64,000 nt of DNA, from positions 102,163,739 through 102,227,738 of the forward strand of contig NC_086248.1 in NCBI RefSeq assembly GCF_021018805.1, in the 5' to 3' direction. The DNA is from Prinia subflava. Taxonomy: Eukaryota; Chordata; Aves; Passeriformes; Cisticolidae. Of the stretch, positions 9,301 to 20,800 are shown piece by piece (position 1 is the stretch's first letter; the number at the start of each line of letters is the position of its first letter). A program made the position numbers and the translations under genes. The notes below the pieces were generated by a model that was given only the letters and a program-made list of their open reading frames with translations, made no database searches and was not told where the DNA came from.

Positions 9301-11344
9301 GATTTGCTAAACAGCCACTCCTGCTCACTGCATTATCCAGGTTAGACCTTTCCCCACCTAGAACAGACCATGAGGACAGGAAAACCACATGGTTAACATG
9401 CTCACTGCTCAGGAAAGAGTCAGGAGGCTTCACCCAAGATCCAACCATGCTCTGCTGGGTCTGGCACAGACAGCAGGACCAATTTGCAACCTTTCTTAGT
9501 GAATAAAACAGATGCACAAAAGGGTTCTCCCAGTCTCATCCAGATGGCTGGTTGCAGATCTGGAATGATAAGCTCCAAAATTCTCACTCTGCTTATTGAT
9601 TCTGGCTGCCAGTCCTACATCTGATGAACCCTGTGTGACACAAAAAGCTGCCCCAGCTCCCTGGGATTTTAGAGATGGCTAACACTTATGTTGAGGGTGA
9701 ATTTCAGTCGACTGCAGAGACCAAAAGGTATAGATTCGTTTAAAGCAAAAAGTTTAGATTAATTTAAAAAGCACATTAGACTAACTCATGGGAGACAGGT
9801 CCTGCCAGTGCCCATCAGACTCCACAATTTGGATGCAACTGCTGAAGAACAACTGGTTCTGCTGAAGCTGGGATAGTAAAACCAACCTCTGGCATAGCCC
9901 ACTGCAGAAACTCTCTATACCTCCTAAATATACTAAGCCACTCACCTGCAGCACTTTCTCTGCGGGGCAAGATCTAAAAATAGCCAGATCCTGCATACAA
10001 CACTCTCTGAGGTGGCATCCAGGGATAGCAAAGGTCAAGTGCACTTTGTTTTGGCACTGCTCAAACAAGCTGCCCCCTTCCAGAGAGGGCAGCCAGACCA
10101 AAGATCCTATTTCCAAATCAGCCACAACGTTTATGTTTCACCTCCATCCTTGGCAGCTGTTTGCCCTGATTGCAATCCAAACAGTTTTTATTGTTTACCC
10201 TCACATTTATTCCAAAAACAATACAACATGCTCAACAAAGATACGTCAGGAGAATGTAGCACACAAAATAATATCAGCAGGCAGGTCACTGGAAGTTTAG
10301 TGGCTGGAAGCCAATCAGATAATGATTTACAAGCTGTTTCTCAACACATGGGTTAGCACATGGGACCCTGGGCTGCAAGCAAAAGGCATGTTTTTCTAGA
10401 AGATGAAGCGCTCTCAGCACACAAAGGTACCAGCCTACAGAGTGATGGGGTTACTTGAAGATGTGTTCAGCTTTTTGTCTCATGGCAGTTCACTAAAACA
10501 GAGGAGAAACGCATTCCAACCTGACTACTGAGCTCCCAGTGCTCTCTCCTGGTACCACCCCAGGAGTGCCACTCAGCTTAGGAATGAAACATGGCACAGC
10601 ATCCACAGGGTACTTGAGACCCCTCAACTCATGAGGGAGAGATTCCACCACCCCAACAAGCTGCTCCACTGGGGCTCCAGTCTAGCACCTCCATGAACAC
10701 CTCCCTGCAGTCCTGTGAAGCCTTTCTGTAAAACACTGGTCCCAGTTTGGGGCTGGGCTGGTTTTCCCTCAGAACCCTTTTTAGGAAGCTCTTCCACACC
10801 ACCCATCTTGTGGCTAGAAATGTCGTGTTTCCAGCCCATGTTTATCCATTGCCATTCCTATCCCCGGTTGTTGTACCAATCCTGCCCACCAGTTTAGTGC
10901 TAACCCCTGGGTATGCACAGATAGAACTTTATTTTTTTTTTACTTACTGCATCAAACAAGACCAAGGCATTGTTTTCTTCCTCTGAGCCTCCACAGTCGC
11001 CTGATACCCCAGTATTTTACAATTACCTGCTCCAGCCTGAGTCCCTTCCTCAGTGTGCTGACACTGCTCCAAATAAGCAGTCCTAGCAAGTTCTCGGTAG
11101 AGCTGCAGGCTGGAGCACAAACATTTTCTGATCCCTGCTGGAAATGCTTCATGTGCCAGAGCTCAGGAACTGGCTGCCCTCTGTGCAGCCAGTGAATCCC
11201 CTCTCACAGCTATGGCTGCTGTACTTATCCTCATGGCAGCCTGGTTCTCCTCCATCCTGACTCACAGGATGCCTTCCAACCTCTGCACACAAACCATCAC
11301 CAAATACACGTAAAACAACCAATCACAGGATCCCAGATCTGCTT
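6372..11344. other. Gene-poor sequence, nothing recognised
   Basis: This is about 5 kb without a supportable exon. Open frames occur on both strands but none combines coding-like composition with splice sites. The longest, a minus-strand frame at 8223-8891, runs through an A-rich tract and looks accidental. No LTR, CR1 or RNA gene was recognised. Confidence 0.5.
8264..8291 (+). repeat. Interrupted poly-A tract
   Basis: A run of 16 A, one G and 11 A. It could be the tail of an old retroposed sequence, but I could not identify a source upstream and saw no flanking duplication. Confidence 0.8.
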
Positions 11345-11350
11345 GGACTC
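11345..11350. repeat. Target-site duplication, left copy (GGACTC)
   Basis: GGACTC abuts the TG end of the LTR at 11351 and is repeated exactly at 11686-11691. Confidence 0.85.
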
Positions 11351-11685
11351 TGTTGTTATGATTTTCCGACAGCACAGAAATAACAACATGACTCTCGATG
11401 ATGGTAAAAAGAGAGCAAACTTTATTCTTCCAAATTCTACTTTTATAGAGTAGTTTGGTACAAAGAACATGATTGGTTATTAGAGTCTACATCCTATTAT
11501 AAACATCTTTTGCCAGTAAACATGTTGGAAAAACATCACCTGTGGATGGTTTCTCACTTCCCAAGGTTTGTTTGAATTCCTCCTTAAGATTTTCCCAGGC
11601 CAGAATCAGAAAGTTGCTTGCCTGCCTTTCACACAGACACTGGAAGAGCCTGAAGCCTAAATTCAGACCAGTTGTCAGTACCACA
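11351..11685 (-). mobile_element. Solo LTR with 6-bp target duplication, ERVK-like
   Basis: On the plus strand the element opens TGTTGTTATG and closes GTACCACA, giving TG...CA ends. A perfect GGACTC duplication lies on both sides. Transcription signals run on the minus strand: a TATA box (plus-strand TTTTATA at 11441-11447), then AATAAA (plus-strand TTTATT at 11421-11426), leaving a short R-U5. The 6-bp duplication points to an ERVK or alpharetrovirus-like integrase. A related, degraded copy lies at 62851-63070, sharing TGACTCTCG, the polyadenylation area and GATTGGT. There is no interior sequence, so this is a solo LTR left by recombination. Confidence 0.85.
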
Positions 11686-11691
11686 GGACTC
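11686..11691. repeat. Target-site duplication, right copy (GGACTC)
   Basis: Exact repeat of 11345-11350, immediately outside the CA end of the solo LTR. Confidence 0.85.
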
Positions 11692-12956
11692 CTCTACTAA
11701 ATTTTTCCAAGCTCTCTGCTTCTGCAGGAGTATAAAATTCTAGGGCCATGCAGTTGGGCAGTGCAAATCCTACCTGAGGGATTCAATTTCCTCCCCCAGT
11801 GGTTTCCCAGGGAGCTTGGAAATGCCATGGTCTCACCCTATGCATCCTTCTCGTACTTCACATGTCCTTAAGGCCATGAAGTGCATTTAATCCAACAAGT
11901 TCCACTTCACAGTCACCCTCTCCCTGTGCTGTGGGAAGAGGCCAGGAGAGTGGGATCGTGCTCCAGAGCCACCCAAGCTTGGTGACAGTGACACATACCC
12001 AAGAGCCAACACTGGAGTGGGCACTCATTCCTTTTGGCCACTCAGCACAGCTGTTTGCTGGCCAGTCAGGAGAACTGGCTCAGACCACGCCTCATAGTCA
12101 AGCTGTCCCCTCTCTGATCCATCACCAACACAATGGTGAGGGCTGAGGAAGCGGCAGAAGCCAGAGAATTTTACTGAGTGTGCCCAGGCTGCATTGAAAT
12201 CCTCCTAGCTCCTCACCAAATTACTCCTTCTTGTGCTCCTGTCAGGAGTGAAGAACTGTTTCTGATGGCAGCGAAGGAGAGTGGACAGACCACACATGCA
12301 CAGGAGGACACCAGATAAGAGCTGGCACAGGATGACAGGGTAAAGTGGCTCCTAAAAGGGTGGCTCGGAGAGCTTCCAACTGACCCCCGTCTTACTGAAC
12401 ATGTCTACACTCCTGTTTAACAAGATGGATGCAATTATTTTTGGCTGCAATTCTGGAACTGCAACATTTTTGACTCCTTGAAAAAAGCAGCCTGATCTTC
12501 CCTAATAATAATCTTTTGGATAAAAGAAAGGCTGCAGCCCTCCTGCTACCTGCACAGATAATTCTCTCACTGGCAGTGACAGGAATTTCTTGTTAGCGAA
12601 ACAAAATTTTGTATGTGGACTCTAATGACATTAGTTAAGTAAAAAGGGTGGCTTTGATAATTTTTCCTTAAAATAACCGTTGTCTTTCATACACAGTTAC
12701 AGGTAACACACAAACAGATTAGGAGATTAATTCTCCAGAGACAGACAAATGCCATCTAGTTTATGAATCACATTCTAGGTATGACGCTATTGTGGCAGAT
12801 GATACATCTTTTGATGTACACAAATGTGTTTTGCTGAAATAAATAATAAAAATAATGCTTAAAAGCTGCCTTCCCTCAGGTAACACTCCATAAACCCCCA
12901 AAGCTGCATCAGAACATTTCATTTCTTAATCAGGGCTAAGGAGTTACGGTTTTAAG
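11692..12956. other. Gene-poor sequence, nothing recognised
   Basis: No exon, RNA gene or repeat family was recognised between the solo LTR and the CR1 copy. Confidence 0.45.
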
Positions 12957-13110
12957 CTGAAGGAGGGTGAGTTTACATCAGATATTAGAAAAAGTTTTTT
13001 ACAGTGAGGATGCTGAAGCCCTGGCACATGTTGCCCAGAGAAGCTGTGGCTGCTCCTGGATCCCTGGAAGGGAACAAGGCCAGGCTGCACAGGGCTTGGG
13101 GGAACCTGGG
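12957..13110 (+). mobile_element. CR1 LINE 3' region, left part (split by LTR insertion)
   Basis: The sequence shows landmarks of the CR1 3' end: a stretch reading ...TTAGAAAAAGTTTTTTAC, then CTGGCACATGTTGCCCAGAGAAGCTGTGG in two parts, then TGGATCCCTGGAAGG. It continues after the LTR insertion at 13777. CR1 is the dominant LINE of birds and other sauropsids. The copy is 5'-truncated, as most CR1 copies are, and carries no intact reverse transcriptase. Confidence 0.85.
13106..13110. repeat. Target-site duplication, left copy (CTGGG)
   Basis: CTGGG precedes the LTR at 13111 and is repeated at 13772-13776. Both copies fall inside the CR1 sequence, which proves that the LTR inserted into it. Confidence 0.85.
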
Positions 13111-13771
13111 TGTACTGGTTTGAAAGCAAAACCAGTGAGACTCCAGGTCAGAAATACAATTCGGAAAAGGGGAAAAGGGGAAAAGGGGAAAAGGGGAAAA
13201 GGGGAAAAGGGGAAAAGGGGAAAAGGGGAAAAGGGGAAAAGGGGAAAAGGGGAAAAGTAAAGAGCAATAGTACAAAGGACCACTGACAGAGTCAGAATGC
13301 AAACCTGACACCCTGTTGATCAGGGTGTTGGAAGCAGTCTGAAGTAAGTCCTCCCAGAGTGACAGATGTGGCTCCTTTGGAGTAGAGATGATCCTCAAGA
13401 AAAGGGTCCAGTCTTCCTCTGGGAATCCAGTGGAAACAGGCTCCCTTGATGTTTGTGATGGCTGGTTTTATGCTAGTGGAAAGGCTTTGGCTCCTCCCAC
13501 TGGGTGGAGCATCTCACAATGAAATGAAGTAAAGTTATCAGTCATGTGAGAGGCCTTAAATGGCCCATTCACAGGTGATGTCCCTCGGAGGAGGATGGGT
13601 GGAGGAAGAGATAGGAAGGCACTGCCTTATCTGGTTGTCAGTTGTCCCATTAACAGAAGGCATGCACCCTCTTTCCACCCCTAGAGTTACAAGAGATAAA
13701 GAACAATATCTCCCAACCGGTTTCAACAGATGAAACTACACATTTTTGGTTACATTTTTCAACCCAAGACA
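13111..13771 (-). mobile_element. Solo LTR nested in CR1, ERVL-like
   Basis: On the minus strand the element starts TGTCTTGGGTT and ends AAACCAGTACA. It is flanked by a perfect 5-bp CTGGG duplication, the length typical of ERVL. It is homologous to the plus-strand LTR at 63077-63789. Shared blocks include TTGTGAGATGCTCCACCCAG, CACATCTGTCACTC and CCTTCTGTTAATGGG. The two share most of their length but diverge in R-U5, where this copy has a GGGGAAAA microsatellite. No interior is present. Confidence 0.85.
13163..13257 (+). repeat. (GGGGAAAA)n microsatellite inside the LTR
   Basis: Nearly 12 uninterrupted copies of an 8-base unit lie in the region corresponding to the LTR's 3' part. Homologous LTR sequence at 63.6-63.7 kb lacks it. 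Open frames here encoding Lys-Gly-Glu repeats (or Phe-Pro-Leu on the other strand) are repeat artefacts. Confidence 0.95.
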
Positions 13772-13776
13772 CTGGG
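13772..13776. repeat. Target-site duplication, right copy (CTGGG)
   Basis: Exact repeat of 13106-13110, directly outside the start of the minus-strand LTR. Confidence 0.85.
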
Positions 13777-13862
13777 ACAGTTGAAGGTGTCCCTGCCCAT
13801 GGCAGGGAAATGAGATGAGCTTTAAAGTCCCTTCCCACCCAAAGCAATCTGTGATCCCTGCT
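13777..13862 (+). mobile_element. CR1 LINE 3' end, right part
   Basis: This continues the CR1 copy from 13110. It contains GAGATGAGCTTTAAAGTCCC, TTCCCACCCAAAGCAATCTG and TGTGAT, the terminal motif of avian CR1 elements, which ends in short tandem repeats instead of poly-A. Confidence 0.85.
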
Positions 13863-16800
13863 AGGCATTGGTTCCTGTGGCTCACAGGCAGAGCTGGCGC
13901 TGAGACTCTGGAAAGCAGAAGAGCTTTGGGCTCAGCTGGAAGAAAGACACCAGGAGAGGTCTTCATAGTGTTTACTCTGGATTTCAGTCTTTCCTTCCCT
14001 TTTCATGCTGCACCTCCCCTCAGCAAGACAGGTTGTTCCTTTCCAGCCCAGGGAATCTTTTTGTTTCAGGAAATCCTAGAACTAACTCATTTTTCATTGC
14101 TGTAAATCATTACTATCAGGAATGCTAAGTCAGGAACCCCAAGTCTGGAGCAGTTGTACTGCGGTTAAGAAGAAATCCATCATCTTTCAAGACTTTCCCT
14201 ATGTTATATGCAGGGTTTACTGCCTCACTACATGTTATTACATTATTTCCAAATTTCCCTCAAGGCACTTCAGTCTAACAATAAGCTACACTTAACAGAA
14301 AACCATGGAGTATTTTCCTCAAGTTCACATACAAGAAAAGTTAATGGGCAGAATGATGAACACAAATAGCTACTAGGAAATTATTACAGATATCTAGACG
14401 GAAGATGAAGATTCTTCTTTTGCTCCAAGCAAAAAAAACTTGACTCAGCTACACAAATATTTATAAAGGTGGGTGTGAGTGGCTGTGCACCAGCCTATCT
14501 GAGCCCAGCCCAGTCCAGCAGCTCCTGCTGCCCCAGCCCAGGGGGCTCTGACTTCCCTAAGGGCTTGCAAGATGCCTGTCCAAGATGACCAGAAATCCAC
14601 TGCTACTGCCACCACCGCTGCCAGCCACTTTTGGTTAGGGGTGTTTGGCTTTTCTGGAAATTTAATTCAACTAATACCCTGGATACTGATTAGATCCAAG
14701 CCCCAGCCTAAACCCCTCTAAAGTTATGTAATCCCTGAAATCCAAAAAGCCTTAAAAAGCTTAAATGTGACAGTGCTGGTGATATCATGCTGCTGAAGGG
14801 TTTCCATGGAAACCCCTCCTACCACTGCCATATGCCTGTGGCTCTCAGAGCGGAGTGCAGCATTCTCTGCACAATGCCCCCAACACCACAACTGGGGAGA
14901 ACAGGGAGAAAATGGCTACAGCCCCCTGGCTGACCCTCAGTTCCCCATGCTCCCCCATCCTGTCACATAGCAGCAACAGCCAAGCCATGAATGCAGCTCC
15001 ATCACCTCCGCGGGGCAAAAGCCATCAGCGCCCAAGAGAACTCCCCACCAGACAGATGCCCCCAAAGGACCAGCTCCAAGACCAGGAAATGCTTCTGAAC
15101 AGGGGACGTTCAGTCCTGGCTCCCCTCGAGGCACATCCTCATCCCCATTCCCAGCTCCCATCCCAGGCAGCAGCAGGGCCATGTGCCAGCCATCTTGCAG
15201 GAAGGCCTGGCAGCCTTCACTCAGTGCCACCTCACACAGCCAGAGGGTAAAACGCATTTGCACCACAAGCAAGTTAAAAACCAAAACCAGTAAAAAACAA
15301 CTGAAGAGTTAAAAACCGTTCCTGAGTCCTCATGTTTGCAGAAAAGAGCTTAAAAAGGTTTCTCAAACCTGAAGGCAAGTAAAAGAACAAATCTACTGGC
15401 TTTGAAAATCTCCTTTTCCCTCCTCTTCACTAACCTTGCTATTCCTGCGTAAAATGCAGCTGTAAGGCTTTGTGGTTTTTTCTAAGTAGTAAAGCTTAAT
15501 TTTCTGATGTATCTTTGCCTAAGTTCACCCTCGACCAGCTGACGAACTAAAACAAATGCAACAAATTAAACTTCGAGTTAAGATGCAAGCAAAGGGACAG
15601 CCCTTATGGCTTTATGTCCCTCAAAGAAATTGAGAAATCCCGCTGTTAAAGGGTTTGGCATTTTTAATCATCCTCTCCATTCAGAGCACTTCTGACATGT
15701 CCTTACTTAAGGGTCATAAACCAGTTCCGTGTGCTCAAGAGACATGCAGTGGCTCTGCCTGCCCACAAGCAGAGGTAAGAAAATGCTGGGAGAGTTCAGC
15801 TCAGCCCCAACACCAAAGACCACCTCACCTAACTACAACTTTACTGCAGATCACACAAATTATGTCCAATGGAGCACAGATGGCCAGCTTTCCTATCTCC
15901 CTGAACACCAGGTCCAGCTGAGCAGAAGGGCCAGAACATTCCTTACTGGGCTTACATGCAGCCCCTCAGCCTGGTTTTCAGAGGCAAAGCCCCAGCAGGG
16001 GAGCAGGGGTGTCCAAGATCTGTTTTATCTCACATTTACCCTCCAGAGCAGTTTCCAGCAGGAGGCCAAGGAATCCAAGATGGATTTTTTTAAGAATGCA
16101 TCACATATACTTCGGCAAAACAGAATAGTCTCAAAAAAGCTTGAGGGAAGCATCAAGCTGCTGTTTTTTCATCTCCCATGACATCCCTGTCAAAAAGCCT
16201 ATAGCATAATGCAACAAACTACAGTTGTAACATTTTTTAAAATTAAATGATGAGTCCATATTTTTGAGCTTAGCATGGATTATCTTTTTTGGCATTCACA
16301 TCTTCAAGAGTTATGCACATGTTCCAGCTTAGTTATCCCCAAAACATTATCCAAACATGACTATTTCAGGACATGCTGTGGGGCAAATTAATCCTTCTGG
16401 ATTTGGGGCTGGCTGCTTTGGACCACAGGCTTTCTGCCAACTAGAAATGGTTTACTCAAGCCCCCTCAAAGAACTGTACAACAAACACCCTCTATCTTCT
16501 CCTCTGACACAAAGCCCAGTGAGGTTTTGCTTTGCTTTCTCCCTCATGTTTTCTGCCAGGCCCAATGCAGCTCTGCAGGTATCTTTATCATTATTCAGTG
16601 TGAGCAGAGGACAAGTGAAGCCACAGTCAGTCACAGAACAGCCACAGAACAGTCACTGCAGCTGCCTCACAGCCTGCCTGGAAAAGCAATGAAATGGTCA
16701 AGCACTACCAACCAACAAGCACAATGGGGAGATTTTGGGCAGCCTCCCATGTGTGCCAGCCCATGGGAGTCTGTCCTGCACAACTGCTCTGCTGAGAGCC

Positions 16801-17798
16801 ACAAATGGCTCCTCTGCTGCCACCTCTTCTCCTCCCTGACGACATCAACCATCACCCAGAGCACCCCAGAGAGCTACAAAGCCTTCCTCTCTGAGTCCTT
16901 ATTTATGGCTGCTTGCTGTGTGTTCCTGCAGCATTTCCAGGGAACAGGATGCCATGTTACTCCATGACTGCTAAAGGTCAGCCCTCATTCCCACAGCAAT
17001 GATGTTCAGGAAGATTTGCAACTCCTCTGGTTGATACCATCATGCTGAAGCACTGCTCACAGGTCTCACAGCGCGGTTTGCTTGTTGGCCAGCTTGTTGC
17101 ATTTTGTTCACATTCATGTTACAATTTCCCGCCAAGTCCTGAGGTAGCCAAGGACGTGCTCCCAGGGGAGTCACTTCCTGACGCCCCTTGCTCTGAAACT
17201 GATGTTCTGAACTATGAGGCTGTATTTTCCCCCATATTGTTTGCTTTCTTCAAAGCTCCAACCCACTTACTCCATTTGTTCCTAAGACAGCTCAGCTTGC
17301 ATAAACTATCAGTCGATAGCAAGTTTTTGCAGTCAGCAAGTAGTATAATTACCTTTGAGCGTCCTTCTATAGTAGCATGATTCCTATGGCATGCCTTGTC
17401 CCAGACAGTGGCATGCTGCTTACCCCAAGCTCTAATCAACATTCTTTCATTCACAAGCAAAAAGAAAAGAGAACAGCATAAAGAACCGTGTATTTCTCAG
17501 AACAATGCCTTATAAAAGAACTCCCTCAAAAATACCATTCAGCAAACTTAAGAAAACCCACTCCTCCTCAATTCCTCCAAAACACAATCAGCCCAGTCAG
17601 GAATCATTTCACATGTCCCTTCCTTCTCTGGCCTCCATGAAGCCAGTACCTCCAACAACAGAGAAGTTCCCAGCTGCTTTCAGTCCCCATGATCCAGCAC
17701 AGAGAGGGATTTCTGTTGTCTTTGTGCACCAGCCATGGAGCCCAGTGACGAGCACAAGGCCTTGCAGGCAAAGGGGTCACCCCCACATAGGAAGGGGA

Positions 17799-17831
17799 AA
17801 GTTCATTTATTGTCTGGCAATAAATGAACTT
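17799..17831. repeat. Perfect 14-bp inverted repeat, 5-base loop
   Basis: AAGTTCATTTATTG at 17799-17812 is followed by TCTGG and then its exact reverse complement at 17818-17831. No transposon boundary or RNA gene was recognised around it. The stem is AT-rich and short for a microRNA precursor. Confidence 0.9.
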
Positions 17832-20800
17832 ACAACTTAATTGTGCCATTTCTAACACCAGAGATCTTCTGGATCTCTGGCTAAGCTATCCATATAGGCT
17901 TTTCACTGACTCCCACCTATTCTTCCTCTAAATATTCAGGCTGGTAAATAATTGCTTTCTTTCCCGAGCTAATGCATAATGTATAAATCTGCCTCAAAGA
18001 CAAAGAAACCTAAAAACAGTTCTCCTAAAAAAGATTGAGATTTTTTTTCAATAAACAACAGCTGGCAAAGTATCTCACAAAAGGAAAAAAAAAAAGGAAA
18101 AAAATCCCACTTTGCCGATACAATACATTTAATTGCTTCAGGATTTAATGCTTCTCCAAACTTGTTTGCTGTAGCCAATATCAGAAATGAAGTGTTTCTA
18201 TCCAAAACTTCCAACTCTATCTCCCACTTCAGGACACACTGCCTAAGGAGAGCTAGAACAGCACAGGTTTCTCCTCAGCCATTCCAGCCTTCCGCAGGAT
18301 CCCAGAACTTGCTCCCAGCCTCCTGAGGAGGCTCCAGGCTGGGAAGAGGATGCATCTGTGGCACCATCACACTGGCACCTTCACACTGAAATGTGAAGAT
18401 GAGGGCCTCAAGATTTTCACCCAAAAATTAAAAAGCAGGTGAAACTGTTCTGTTTAAATTTTGAGTGAACAAAACAATATTACACAGAAGAACCATGAAA
18501 TATTTTTTTAAAAGAGAATAAAGGCAACAGAGGAAAGTATTTAGACTTTCCTGTAGGCATTTTCAGCCCCACAGAAACAATGCACAGCCATGCCAGAGTG
18601 TGTGTTTGCCTGTGTTAGCACTCTGAGAGCCAACCCACTGTGCCTGCTGTTAAACACACCAAGAAATGAAGACAGATTTGCCCTGACAGCCACACCTGAG
18701 GTTCTGTACAGAACCTCCCAGGTAGTTTCTGTTTATCCCAAATCTCAGATGACCTCACTCTTACAAGCCTGAGTGCCCCAGCCCTTGCTGCTGTGCCATG
18801 CAGCTTGTCAGATGGGCAACACCACCCCCCAAAGCATTCCTGAGCCTCCCACAGCCCATCCTGCCCAGGAGGGGAATCTCTGCACACCAGAGAATGTCCC
18901 TTGTCTGCAATTTCCAGCACCTACAGAGCCACAGACACAGAGCACAAACCTGGCACAACACGCAGCCTGTCACCTTCCCAGCACCAAGCACAAGCCTCCA
19001 GTTTGTTTCAGTTTTCCATACACTATTCACTCAGAGCAACATCATTTGAGCAGTTCACTTAGTTCTTGGAGTTTTACAGATAAACTACAAAGTATGTGTT
19101 TCTTTTACTGGTCCTGTGGGAGTAGAAAAATAAGGCAGTAAATTAAACCTGCTCTGCTTGCAAACCTCCTCCCTCTGAAATTGGGCAACAGGCTCTGCTT
19201 TAACTCCACCAACCCTCTGCTTGCCTAAGCTCCAGCCAGATTGGCAGCACCCCATTTGTGGGAGAAGGGGATGGTGCCAGTCCTGTCGCCCAGAGTGACA
19301 CCGCAGCTTCACCTGCAGGGCTCCCCCAGGAACAGTGTCACCCAAGGAGGTTCTGCAGGACCACCATCCAAGGGGCTGGGAAAAGGAGCAAAAGCAGCAG
19401 GCCTTTTTCTAGTTCCACTGGCTGCAGGCAAGTCTGCACTTCCACTGGGAATGTGTCATGGATCTGCAAAATCAAAACACGATGGGAAACTGATTGATAG
19501 CACACACCCTTAAAAGGTCATCTGATCCTGATTTATAAGCTCAAAGCAGCCGGGAATTTCCAACACGGAAAAATCTGCCAGGGGAAACATCAATCCTGTC
19601 TTCAGCTCTGCTGTCCCTGGCTGGGCAGAGCACTTCCTGTACTCTGCAGAGCAAACAAGACCCAGACACTCACACGTGTGCTTGAACAGGGATGCACTTG
19701 TGCCTGCATACCAAGGTCTCCTCCAGCAGTCTCCAAACACCACCAAGAGTTTCAAGGAAACTTGGTGATGGGTGATGACATATCACATACATATTACATA
19801 ACTCAGCTGTGGGCTGCTGGGTCCTCTCAGCTTCCTTCGTCCTCACCTACTTCTTGATTCTATTCTGAAGGCAGGTTAAATATCCCTGCAAGTCTTTCCC
19901 AGGAGACAGGGATTCAATCCAAACCATTCAGCACAGATGCAGTGGAGGTAGGGCAGAAGACATGCTGGCTTTCAACAAAAGTGTCACTTAGAATTTATGT
20001 TTGTTTTTTTTTAAGAAAAAGTGAGTTTGGAAAGACACGTCAAAAGGAGGAACCCAAGTGCAAGCAAAACATAAAATTAATTCAAGCACGGAGGCTGTAT
20101 GAATAGCTCAATTACCCTACTGCCAGCTTCCCCTAAGCACACGACCAGTGGTGGCTCAGTGGAACTTTCCATCTCACAGTCCAAGTATTGGTCAGCTCCT
20201 GCATCCTGATTAAATCTGTAATCCTGGTAACTGGGGATGGCAGAGAGGGTGAGGTTCAGAACTACCCACAGGAGCCTTGCTCCATAGGGATCCAACAATC
20301 TTGCTCCAAGACCCAGTTTGTAGGACAGGATTCATCGGCATTCCCTTGTCCACTGCTCTCTGAGCTGTCCTGCCTGGTCCCTCGCCCACCCCTCAATTTT
20401 GGGGGCTGCCAGGAGTGGGGGCACAACACAGTGACCAGCAGCACAGAAAGGATCTAGCAGCACAGGACAGTCTCACCACAGCTGCCCTGCTCACGTGAAT
20501 GGCTGTGGCTCACTTCACCACCTGGCCTTGCAGCCATACCTCTCTTGTACGCCTCTCAGTACAGCCATGCCTGCAGTCACCACCACATCCCCATCTGTTG
20601 CTATGGCTACAGGAAAGCTGCTGCATCCCTGCATGCAGCATCCTGCCTCATTGAGGGTCCTCGCAGCAACCAACTGCCCTGGAGGACATCCTTGTGACCC
20701 TGCTTGCTTCAAGAGTGGCTTGGATGTCCCCTGACAGAAAATCTATGCCCCCTCCTTTCCTTTTCCCCAGCATACTGGCCTCCTTTCAAGAGGCAGAGCT

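Noticed and set aside
12967..13398. Open frames encoding Lys-Gly-Glu or Phe-Pro-Leu repeats
   Set aside because: They are produced by the GGGGAAAA microsatellite inside a solo LTR.
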